From: Varroa destructor
Taxonomy: Eukaryota; Arthropoda; Arachnida; Mesostigmata; Varroidae
DNA length: 64,000 bases
Reading direction: 5' to 3'
Assembly (NCBI RefSeq): GCF_002443255.2
Contig: NW_019211459.1
Location: forward strand, 22,186,020-22,250,019
Numbering within the stretch: position 1 is the first letter of the stretch; every line of letters begins with the position of its first letter. The translations under genes and the position numbers were made by a program. The notes below the pieces were generated by a model. It saw only the letters and a list, made by a program, of their open reading frames with translations. It had not been told where the DNA came from and did not search any database. Of this stretch, positions 1 to 10,612 are shown in pieces.

Positions 1-3000
1 TCTATCCGTTTGTCGGTCTATGCATCTGTCTATCTGTGTGTCGGCCAGTCCGTTTGTCCGTCTGTCGGCCGGTCTATCCGTTTGTCGGTCTATGTATCTG
101 TCTATCTATATGTCGGCCGGTCTGTCTGTCGGCCGGTCTGCCCGTCCATCTATCTATCTGTGTGTCCGTTTGTCGGCCGGTCTGTCCGTCCGTCTGTCTG
201 TCTATCTGTGCGTCGGCCGGTCTGTTTGTCCGTCTATCGGCCGTTCTATCCATTTGTCGGTCTATGCATCTGTCTATCTGTGTGTCGGCCGGTTTGCCCT
301 CCGTCTCTTGGTGTGTCTGTCTGTCGGCCGGTCTGTCCGTCCGTCTGTCTATCTGTCTGTGTGTCGGCCGGTCTATCTGTTTCTCGATCTATGCATTTGT
401 CTATCAATGTGTCGGCCGGTTTGTTTGTCTGTGTGTCGGCCGGTCTGTCCGTCCGTCTGTGTGTTGGCCGGTCTATACGTTTGTCGGTTTATGCATCTGT
501 CTATCTGTGCGTCGGCCGGTTTGTTTGTCCGTCTGTCGGCCGTTCTATCCATTTGTCGGTCTATGCATCCGTCTATCTGTGTGTCGGCCGGTCGTCTGTC
601 TGTGTGTGGGCCGGTCTGCCCGTCCGTCTACCTGTGTGTCCGCCTGTCGACCGGTCTGTCCGTCCGTCTACCTCTCTGTCTGTCCGTCTGTCGGCCGGTC
701 TGTGCGTCCGTCTGTCTATTTGTGTATGTTCGGCCGGTCTATCTGTTTCTCGGTCTATGCATTTGTCTATCAATGTGTCGGCGGGTTTGTTTGTCTGTGT
801 GTCGGCCGGTCTGTCCGTCCGTCTGTCTATCTGTTTGTGTGTTGGCCGGCCTATCCGTTTGTCGGTCTATGCATCTGTCTGTCTGTGTGTCGGCCGGTCT
901 TCCGTCCGTCTATCTGTGTGTCCGTCTGTCGACCGGTCTGTCCGTCCGTCTATTATCTGTGTGTCCTCTGTCGGCGGTCTGTCCGTCCGTCTTCTATCTG
1001 TCTGTGTGTCGGCCGGTCTATCCGTTTTCGGTCTATGCTTTGTCTATCAATGTGTCGGCCGGTCTGTCCGTCCTCTGTCTATTTGTCTGTGTGTCGGCCG
1101 GTCTGTCCGTTTGTCGGTCTATGCATCTGTGTATCGGCCGGTCTGTCCGTCCCGTCTGTCTATCTGTCTGTTGTCGGCCGGTCTATCCGTTTTCGGCTAT
1201 GCATCTGTCTATCTGTGTCGCCGGTTCTGTTTGTCCGTCTGTCGGCCGGTCTGTCCGTCCGTCTGTCTATCTGTTTGTGTGTTGGCGGGTCTATCCGTTT
1301 GTCGGTCTATGCATCTGTCTATCTGTGTATCGGCCGGTCTGTTTATCTGTGTGTCGGCCGGTCTGTCTGTCCATGTGTCGGCCGGCCTGCCCGTCCGTCT
1401 ATCTGTGTGTCCGTCTGTCGACCGGTCTGTCCGTCCGTCTATCTATCGGTGTGTCTGTCTGTCAGCCGGTCTGTCCGTCCGTCTGTCTATCTGTCTGTGT
1501 GTCGGCCGGTCTATCCGTTTTCGGTCTATGCATCTGTTATCAATGTGTAGCCGGTTTGTTTGTCCGTTGTCGGCCGGTCTGTCCGTCCGTCTGTCTATCT
1601 GTCTATCTGTTTGTGTGTTGGCGGTCTATCCGTTTGTCGGTCTATGCATCTGTCTATCTGTGTGTCGGCCGTCCTGTTTGTCCGTCTGTCGGCCGGTCTA
1701 TCCGTTTGTCGGTCTATGCATCTGTCTATCTTGTGTCGGCCGGTCTATCCGTTTGTCGGTCTATGCATCTGTCTGCCGGTCTGTCTGTCGGCCGGTCTGT
1801 CCGTCCGTCTTCTATCTGTGTGTCCGTCTGTCGGCCAGTCTGTCCGTCCATCCGTCTGTCTGTGTATTGGCCGGTCCATACCGTTTGTCAGTCTTCTGCA
1901 TCTGTCTAACTGTGTCGGCCGGTCTGTTTGTCCGTCTGTCGGCCGTTCTATCCATTGCCGGTCTATGCATCTGTCTATCTGTGTGTCGGCCGGTCTTCCG
2001 TCCGTCTATCTGTGTGTCCGTCTGTCGACCGGTCTGTCCGTCCGTCTGTCTATCTGTTCTGTGTGTGGCGGTCTATCCGTTTGTCGGTCTATGCATCTGT
2101 CTATCTGTGTTCGGCCGGTCTGTTTATCTGTGTGTCGGCCGGTCTGTCTGTCCATGTGTCGGCCGGCTGCCCGTCCGTCTATCTGTGTGTCCGTCTGTCG
2201 ACCGGTCTGTCCGTCCGTCTATTATCTGTGTGTCCCTCTGTCGGCTGGTCTGTCCGTCCGTCTGTCTATCTGTCCGTCTGTCGGCCGTTCTATCCATTGC
2301 GGTCTATGCATCTGTCTTCTGTGTGTCGGCCGGTCTTCCCGTCCGTCTATCTGTGTGTCCGTCTGTCGGCCGGTCTGTCCGTCCGTCTGTCTATCTGTTT
2401 GTGTGTTGGCGGGTCTATCCGTTTGTCGGTCTATGCATCTGTCTATCTGTGTATCGGCCGGTCTGTTTTCTGTGTGTCGGCCGGTCTGTCTGTCCTGTGT
2501 CGGCCGGTGCCCGTCCGTCTATCTGTGTGTCCGTCTGTCGACCGGTCTGTCGTCGTCTTCTATCGTGTGTCTGTCTGTCAGCCGGTCTGTCCGTCCGTCT
2601 GTCTATCTGTCTGTGTGTCGGCCGGTCTTCCGTTTTCGGTCTATGCATCTGTTATCAATGTGTTGCCGGTTTGTTTGTCCGTTTGTCGGCCGGTCTGTCC
2701 GTCCGTCTGTCTATCTGTTTGTGTGTTGGCGGTCTATCCGTTTGTCGGTCTATGCATCTGTCTATCTGTGTGTCGGCCAGTCTGTTTGTCCGTCTGTCGG
2801 CCGGTCTGTCCGTCCGTCTGTCTATTTGTCTGTGTGTCGGCCGGTCTGTCCGTCCGTCTGTCTATCTGTTTGTGTGTTGGCCGGTCTATCCGTTTGTCGG
2901 TCTATGCTCTGTCTATCTGTGTGTCGGCCGTTTGTTTGTCTGTCTGTCGGCTGATCTATCCGTTTGTCGGTCTATGCATCTGTCTAACTGTGTATCGGCC

Positions 3001-5844
3001 GGTCTGTTTGTCCGTCTGTCGGCCGTTCTATCCCATTGTCGGTCTATGCATCTGTCTATCTGTGTATCGGCCGGTCTGTCTGTCTGTGTGTCGTGGGTTT
3101 GCCCCTCCGTCTCTTTGTGTGTCTGTCTGTCGGCCGGTCTGTCCGTCCGTCCGTCTGTCTATTTGTCTGTGTGTCGGCCGGTCTGTCTGTCCGTCTGTCT
3201 ATCTGTTTGTGTGTTGGCCGGTCTATCCGTTTGTCGGTCTATGCATCTGTCTATCTGTGTGTCGGCCGTCCGTTTGTCCGTCTGTCGGCCGGTCTATCCG
3301 TTTGTCGGTCTATGCATCTGTCTATCTCTATGTCGGCCGGTCTATCCGTTTGTCGGTCTATGCATCTGTCTGCCGGTCTGTCTGTCGGCCGGTCTGTCCG
3401 TCCGTCTATCTATCTGTGTGTCCGTCTGTCGGCCAGTCTGTCCGTCCTCCGTCTGTCTGTGTGTTGGCCGGTCCATCCGTTTGTCAGTCTTCTGCATCTG
3501 TCTAACTGTGTCGGCCGGTCTGTTTGTCCGTCTGTCGGCCGTTCTATCCATTGCCGGTCTATGCATCTGTCTGTCTGTGTGTCGGCCGGTCTTCCGTCCG
3601 TCTATCTGTGTGTCCGTCTGTCGCCGGTCTGTCCGTCCGTCTGTCTATCTGTTTGTGTGTTGGCGGTCTATCCGTTTGTCGGTCTATGCATCTGTCTATC
3701 TGTGTATCGGCCGGTCTGTTTTCTGTGTGTCGGCCGGTCTGTCTGTCCATTGTCGGCCGGCCTGCCGTCCGTCTATCTGTGTGTCCGTCTGTCGCCGGTC
3801 TGTCCGTCCGTCTTTATCTGTGTGTCTCTGTCGGCTGGTCTGTCCGTCCGTCTGTCTATCTGTCCGTCTGTCGGCCGTTCTATCCTTGCGGTCTATGCAT
3901 CTGTCTTCTGTGTGTCGGCCGGTCTTCCGTCCGTCTATCTGTGTGTCCGTCTGTCGGCCGGTCTGTCCGTCCGTCTGTCTATCTGTTTGTGTGTTGGCGG
4001 TCTATCCGTTTGTCGGTCTATGCATCTGTCTATCTGTGTATCGGCCGGTCTGTTTATCTGTGTGTCGGCCGGTCTGTCTGTCCATGTGTCGGCCGGCTGC
4101 CGTCCGTCTATCTGTGTGTCCGTCTGTCGACCGGTCTGTCCGTCCGTCTATCTATCGTGTGTCTGTCTGTCGCCGGTCTGTCCGTCCGTCTGTCTATCTG
4201 TCTGTGTGTCGGCCGGTCTTCCGTTTCTCGGTCTATGCATCTGTTATCATGTGTTGCCGGTTTGTTTGTCCGTTTGTCGGCCGGTCTGTCCGTCCGTCTG
4301 TCTATCTGTTTGTGTGTTGGCCGGGTCTATCCGTTTGTCGGTCTATGCATCTGTCTATCTGTGTGTCGGCCGTCTGTTTGTCCGTCTGTCGGCCGTTCTA
4401 TCCATTGCGGTCTATGCATCTGTCTTCTGTGTGTCGGCCGGTCTTCCCGTCCGTCTATCTGTGTGTCCGTCTGTCGCCGGTCTGTCCGCCGTCTATTATC
4501 TGTGTGTCCCTCTGTCGGCTGGTCTGTCCGTCCGTCTGTCTATCTGTCCGTCTGTCGGCCGTTCTATCCTTGCGGTCTATGCATCTGTCTGTCTGTGTGT
4601 CGGCCGGTCTTCCCGTCCGTCTTCTGTGTGTCCGTCTGTCGGCCGGTCTGTCCGTCCGTCTGTCTATCTGTCTGTGTGTCGGCCGGTCTATCCGTTTGTC
4701 GGTCTATGCATCTGTCTATCTGTGTGTCGGCCGTCTGTTTGTCCGTCTGTCGGCCGGTCTATCCGTTTGTCGGTCTATGCATTGTCTATCTTTGTCGGCC
4801 GGTCTGTCTGTCGGCCGGTCTATCCGTTTGTCGGTCTATGCATCTGTCTATCTATATGTCGGCCGGTCTGTCTGTCGGCCGTCTGCCCGTCCGTCTATCT
4901 ATCTGTGTGTCCGTCTGTCGGCCGTCTGTCCGTCCGTGCGTCTGTCTGTGTGTTGGCCGGTCTTCCGTTTGTCGGTTTATGCATCTGTCTATCTGTGTGT
5001 CGGCCGGTCTTTTGTCCTGTATCGGCCGGTCTGTTTGTCCATCTGTCGGTCATCTGTCGGTCTATATCTGTCTATCTGTGTGTCGGCCGGTCTGTTTGTC
5101 CGTCTGTCGGCCGGTCTGCCCGTCCGTATGTCTGCCTATCTGTGTGTCGGCCGTCTGTTTGTCTGTCGACCGGTCCATACCTTTGTCGTCTTTGCATCTG
5201 TCTACTGTGTATCGGCCGGTCTGTTTGTCCGTCTGTCGGCCGTTCTATCCTTGTCGTCTATGCATCTGTCTATCTGTGTATCGGCCGGTCTGTTATCTGT
5301 GTGTCGGCCGGTCTGTCTATCTGTGTGTCCGCCGCTTTGTCTGTCTGTGTGTCGGCCGGCCTGCCCGTCCGTCTATCTGTGTGTCCGTCTGTCGACCGGT
5401 CTGTCCGTCCGTCTTCTTCTGTGTCCGTCTGTCGACCGGTCTGTCCGTCCGTCTGTCTATCGTTGTCCGTCTGTCGGCCGGTCTGTCGTCCGTCTGTCTA
5501 CTGTCTGTGTGTCGGCCGGTCTATCCGTTTCTCGGTCTATGCATCTGTCTATCAATGTGTCGGCCGGTCTTCGTCCGTCTGTCTTTGTCTGTGTGTCGGC
5601 CGGTCTGTCCGTCCGTCTGTCTATCTGTTTGTGTGTTGGCCGGTCTATCCGTTTGTCGGTCTATGCATCTGTCTATCTGTGTGTCGGCGTCTGTTTGTCC
5701 GTCTGTCGGCCGTCTATCCGTTTGTCGGTCTATGCATCTGTCTATCTGTGTTCGGCCGGTCTGTATATCTGTGTGTCGGCCGGTCTGTCTATCTGTGTGT
5801 CCGCCGCTTTGTCTGTCTGTGTGTCGGCCGGCCTGCCCGTCCGT
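1..5844 (+). repeat. Modular tetranucleotide-derived minisatellite, continues off the left edge
   Basis: The whole stretch is built from 4-base words of the type TCTG, TCCG, TCTA, TTTG and TGTG, grouped into modules that nearly all end in TCGGCCGG. The common module lengths are 16, 24, 40 and 48 bases, all multiples of four. The 48-base module carries the marker GTCTATGCATCTGTCTATC. The 24-base module begins TCTGTTTGTCCG. One 40-base module begins TCTGTCCGTCCG, and another ends in TCGACCGG instead of TCGGCCGG. Modules follow one another in mixed order, and the 48-base module is often next to the 24- or 40-base ones. Because 4-base words rotate through the reading frames and rarely form stops, all three plus-strand frames stay open for hundreds of codons. 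The predicted Ser/Val/Cys/Arg-rich protein is an artefact of this, with no gene-like start, splice or stop context. Many copies differ by one-base losses. This is seen directly; calling it satellite-like DNA is inference. Confidence 0.97.
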
Positions 5845-6040
5845 GACAGACAGACAGACAGACAGGCGGACGGATGAACGGGTAGACAGACATACAGACA
5901 GGCAGACGGACAGGTATACCGGTGAACAGACAGGCAGATGGACGGACAAATAGGCAGATGGGCAGACAGGTGGGCAGACAGATAGATAGACAATGAGACA
6001 GAGATACCGACGAACAGACAGATTAGCAAACAGACAGAAA
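5845..6040 (-). repeat. Strand-switched GACA-type tetranucleotide array
   Basis: Immediately after the last TCCGT of the long array the sequence changes to GACAGACAGACAGACAGACA and continues as 4-base words (GACA, GGCA, GACG, GATG, AACA, GATA) in nearly unbroken 4-base register to about 6040. On the minus strand this reads as the same TCTG/TCCG-type family as the neighbouring array, so orientation flips at 5844/5845. The GGCCGG-ended modules of the left array are absent, so this is not a simple mirror copy. It then grades into ordinary sequence. Confidence 0.93.
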
Positions 6041-8341
6041 AGACCTTTTATCAACTCAGTAGAGCTATGTGCAGGCTGCACGTAGTCTGTGTGAAGGGTA
6101 ATAAGGAGTGAGTGCTCGTTGGAATGAAACCAAAGCAGGACATACATAACCCGTCAAAACAAGGTTTTACGCCATTATGGAACTCCAAGCGGTAATGGTC
6201 ACGAAAGCGATGCTGTTGTTTGGGGTTTATGTGGTACGAGCCAGCTTTCGATGGGATCTGAAGTGATGAAAAGCATGAAATATGGCCATGCTTCACTAAA
6301 CAAGTTAGCGAAATTGACAATTTTGAAGCAGCGGCAGCAACCCTTCAAGCCATCACAAGAAGTGCTTGTATAAAAGCTGTATAGATTTGCTTTAGGTCAG
6401 AATATAAAGTAAGTCGCCGCTTCGGCGGATTTCGTGTTTAGTTGCTAATTACGTTTCTGTCACCGAAATATAGGCAACGAATAATATCGTTTATTTGTTA
6501 TGATCGAGTTGCGTGCTTAATTATTGCTAAATTTTACTTGCGGCCCAGCCCTCGTCATGTTAATTTTCGCTTTCAACTATATCGGCCTTTCCCACTCTAA
6601 GAGAAGGCCACGCGCTGTTGGATATTGTTGTTTGCGTCGCTTGTTACTTCGAACGTCTTGGTGTTGATCCTTTCCGAGAAAATGATATGATTTCCATTAC
6701 ATGTTAGTGCGGAGTCACTTCCTCCGAGCAACCAGTTCCAAAGGGGCTTACTCCATCGGAACACTCACACTTGAGTTAAGTTTTAGTAGAATAGTGAACT
6801 ACATCGTAGCTAACTTATTAGTTTGAACATTTTATCCGCCTGTCTACCCTTCGCTATTGTTTAATTGCTAGATTCTATAGCAGTTCGCGATCGACCTCGT
6901 CTGTTGTTTTGCTCGTGGGGTTCGCCTTATCTCTGTCACAGCTGCCTGCTCTCGAATATTTTCTCTACGTACAATGACAAGTGACGACTGTTACCTTCAT
7001 GAACAGTTCTTCTTAACGGCGCCCATTGATCCAGTGTAATTCAGTGGCTATAGCGACGAAGATGAAGCTAGTGAGTGAAAAGATCGTAGAACCGCCCGGA
7101 TCTCGATATGTCAGTCCGGAGAACTTTTTCGATGGGAAAGTAAGTGAATGAGACTAGTTGTAGAGCGGCGCGATTTGCAGCACATGGAGCTGCATCGGTT
7201 TGATTCATGCGCAAACCTCCAAATAGCAATTGTTTGTAAGTTGACCAGATGAGAAGGACCAACTTTAGGTATTGTTCCGTTCGACCTAAAGCTGATTGAC
7301 GCTGTCAGGTCTGTTTTTACATGGGGAAATGGATTGTATTGTGCTCTGCGGTGACCACGGTACTTGAGTTGCCTACTAGACCCATTCGAGATGTCTAATA
7401 CGTGGTTAGATGTGTGTGATAATGGGGTGCGTAAGCCCCAAAAGGTGTGATTTCTAGAAATAGCTATGTACTTAGCATAGGAATTTCGACTAAATATAAT
7501 TATGACGAATTATAGCTACGACGATGATGACTTCTTTCAATGACAGTCAGTCAAGTAGTGATTATTTTCAACCTATTGGTACACACTGGACGCATCCGTG
7601 TGCGATCTTCCTATAGATGTTATTCTACAGACCGAACGATACAGAAATCCTCTGCTAGAATTAGCCTTTTTTTCCGAGCAATCTCTTCTAGCCTTCTGTA
7701 GAGACATGAGTTTGAGTAGCTATAGGGCCGGGAGCCCGTGGTGGTCTGGGTGAGGTGCGGCAATTTCATGGTCCTAGAACTCTAAAGACGGACCATTTCG
7801 TTGGCCTTCTGTTAGCGACAGCTTTTTAATTAATAATCAGTGTAGCACGCTAATGCAATATGGACAACCCGTGACTGTGCGGTATCAGTACAGAATAAAG
7901 TTGTAAACATAGCACTGCTGCATAACTCTGCTGAAGGTAGCTTCTGCGCCTACAGGATTATATATCCACGTATATAACGTGAAAGGCAGGCACCGAAACG
8001 AGATCAAACTGGGTAGTGTTCCATTTTAGCCAAAGACATAAACATCTTGCTACCGCTCTGATGCATCTGCTTGTTCGTAGATCAATAAACTTATATGGTC
8101 TGCTAAAAACATACAGAGGTGAGCCCGCTTGCAAAGGAAGGGCTAGACGATTGATACCCTTTAAGAAACAACCACTTATACTGCGCCATCAAATCTACCT
8201 GAACTAGATCAAACGGTAATTATGATCGTAGTTACAATATTTTGCCTAGTAGCATCTCATACACTTCGTCGTAATGTTGTCAATTATATAATAATTATAA
8301 AGGCGTGTATGCAAATAATGTATTTTATTGGAAACTATCGG

Positions 8342-8371
8342 ATATATATATATATATATATACATATATAT
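8342..8371. repeat. AT dinucleotide microsatellite
   Basis: About 30 bases of alternating A and T with a single C interruption. It is simple sequence, expected to be variable in length. Confidence 0.95.
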
Positions 8372-9188
8372 TCAGCAAAAAACATTCAGTTGATTCATTG
8401 ATATTGTGTCACATGATTTATACGTTATGGACGATCATAGTATAAATGTGCTTTTTGCAGTTCAGCTGTTGCTTTCTTTGGCCGCCTATCGTATAGGGCA
8501 AGAATGTTCCAGTGACTCTTTTCCCCACTTCTTTTTCTGTTTGGACGCGCTCACTTTTTCTATATGCTGACCGCGAAATATTTAACTTTGTTAAGATAAC
8601 CCACGCCGAGCTGCTGTCTTATTCTGAACCAACTGCCTGTTTGGACAATGCCAGCGTTGACGGGAAGTTCGTGGCCGCCGTTGTCACGCATCCATTGTCA
8701 CGGCCTGCCCCAGCCTAAAGTAATCTGGGTCGGTTGCGTCTACACCTTGCGTGTCGTCGGGCGTTCGTCCCAAGCTGCTTCCATACCGTTCTATAAGCCT
8801 TTTTTCTCATCGTCGCGAGCAGTTGCGACAGCTCTCAGTGCAGTACTCAACTCCATCGCTGTAATAGACCCTTGGTTTCTCCGATGTGGTGATGGCACGT
8901 GCGATCACGTGCGATAGGCCCCCCTTTGGCCAACAATAGCCGGATACGAACGAGCACCAATTCTCAATTCGTTCCTGAAGCCTGTGAACGGGACAGGAAT
9001 GGATCAGGTAGTATGCTCCAATCGGCCACCGCTGGCGTAGTAAAAAAAAAAGGCTAAGGGAAAAACGGTGGGCTGGCAAACGGATGGAAAAAAGAAGGAC
9101 ATTCCAGTTCTCCATCCGCTGAAATGGGCTAGGCACGACTATCAATGCGGGGGGGGATCAGTGCAAAAGAAGCCAGAACGTGGCCACG

Positions 9189-9214
9189 TATATATATATA
9201 TATATATATATATA
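9189..9214. repeat. TA dinucleotide microsatellite
   Basis: Thirteen uninterrupted TA units. Confidence 0.96.
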
Positions 9215-10478
9215 GAACGTAGATGTTTGCAAAGATTGCAGCTATAGATTCCAAAACCGTTATTACTGTAGTAGAATATGAAAGAAGCGGGTGTAGCATA
9301 AGTTCATTAGATTAGAAGTTACATGATTCCTCTTTGCACTACCTAAGCGTCCAATGCTTAACTTTCCAACTTTGGTGGACTTCTGTCGTTCTTACGATAA
9401 TACTTAACTCGTGAAAAAACTTGTAGAGAAATTTGACGAACTATTAAAACGATGTTCGGCGTTATCAATACCGACTTTTTGCGGATATTTTGCAATACTA
9501 TTTTTTTTTTTTAGTCTTTGCAGTGTCTATTTGACGCGAACTAAAATCATGCCAACCACGTGTATCTAGATAGGTCTTTCTATGGGTAAATTATAATATA
9601 TTTAAGACCACGTCTCATTTCCGTCCATCGCTTCGTGCAGCCACGCACGCATACACACACCGTCACAACTTTACACGCAAGTCCAATTTGGCTAAATGTG
9701 GGAAAATATAATAATGAATAATTATTGGAATTATCTAAAGTGATTCAAATGTGAATGAAATTAGGCCCGATTCTTTCTTTTCCATTAAATTTATTCAAAA
9801 TAAGTTGCCCAGGACATGAAACGGATCCAGAAGGTCTGTATAATCGGAAATCGAAAGGAACTGGCGTATGTTATATTCCACTTACTGCTACTATGCATAA
9901 GGGAGTAAGTCATCTTTCTTTGATGTTGGGTTGTATTATATACAAAGCGATTTCACGCAAAAAGGCTTCGATCTAATACAAATACGATGCGTCTAAGCTC
10001 TTTTGCATAAAAATCTTTCATAAATTTACTGAGTATCCCTGGGAAAGACCCGCAACGAGCGACTTTAAAAATCAATAGATCCTAATATTTATTTAAAAGT
10101 AGAACATTGCTAACTTTGTAAGTAAGTTCGAACATTCGAACCTATTTAAGAAAATTGTGGGTTTACTATGGTAGTTTTCGGCTCGAAAATCTAAGGGTGT
10201 TTGAAGTTATATACGAATGTGGACAAAACAAAAATCATTTGACAGATGGAGAATCTTTATTTTGTATCTGGGGTAAAGCAGCAAGTGGGTAAAATGTAAT
10301 TAAAATAAAAGTGAAAAATGTTGGCTAAGGGCCCCCAAAATATATATATGTAGAGAGGCGATATCGCCACCGAAGCATCTACGGATATACTCACATGCAA
10401 TGTCGTTCGGTCTTCGTGTCTCTGCGTGTATGCGTATTGGTGTCCATGCGTGATTCATTGGGACTACCAACGTTTCAG

Positions 10479-10612
10479 AGTTGGAGGAGTCCGGAGGAGA
10501 TAGCGTCGGCGGGGGTACTACTGGAGGTGGACCTTCTTTACCCGAAAGTCTCGAAGCCATCCAAAAAGCCGATTACCTATCGCCTCAGCGACACCGATGG
10601 AACACCAACGAG
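10479..10612 (+). CDS. CAMTA: Internal exon of a calmodulin-binding transcription activator (CAMTA), start of the CG-1 domain
   Basis: This is a single internal exon. The frame opens at codon TTG 10481 and gives 44 residues ending LSPQRHRWNTNE. The first 19 residues are an acidic, then Gly/Thr-rich linker. Residues 20-25 are LPESLE, and residues 37-44 are RHRWNTNE, the hallmark first segment of the CG-1 DNA-binding domain of animal CAMTA proteins. In the families I know, an exon junction follows NTNE, and here GAG is followed directly by the donor GTGAGT at 10613, leaving phase 0. The acceptor is TTTCAG ending at 10478, with 10480 as an alternative two bases on. The in-frame TGA at 10451-10453 shows that the coding part cannot extend left. 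CAMTA is a nuclear transcription factor with CG-1, TIG, ankyrin and IQ (calmodulin-binding) regions; only the CG-1 start is present. The next segment (EIA, then the basic DGYCWKKRKDGKTTRE region) was searched for on the plus strand and not found, so the following intron appears to exceed 53 kb. No upstream exon was identified. Confidence 0.92.

Larger units (their letters stand above)
6041..10478. other. Non-coding stretch upstream of the CAMTA exon
   Basis: No exon, RNA gene or transposon was recognised here. All open frames are short and overlap on both strands. The stretch holds two AT microsatellites, a 12-base T run at 9501-9512 and a 10-base direct duplication (CACGTGCGAT twice) near 8897-8916. 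It also has a small TTCG-loop hairpin near 6416-6427. A pyrimidine-rich AG at about 8460 could be a splice acceptor, but no good donor follows. It is probably an upstream intron or 5' region of the CAMTA gene, by position only. Confidence 0.5.

Noticed and set aside
10..5877. A 1955-codon plus-strand frame and two other long frames as a giant secreted or structural protein
   Set aside because: All three plus-strand frames are open for long stretches because 4-base words cycle through frames. There is no gene structure, and the translation is only a reading of the repeat.
1..6040. CRISPR array or prokaryotic repeat locus
   Set aside because: There are no uniform repeats with unique spacers. 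The units are simple-sequence modules in an animal-like genomic context.
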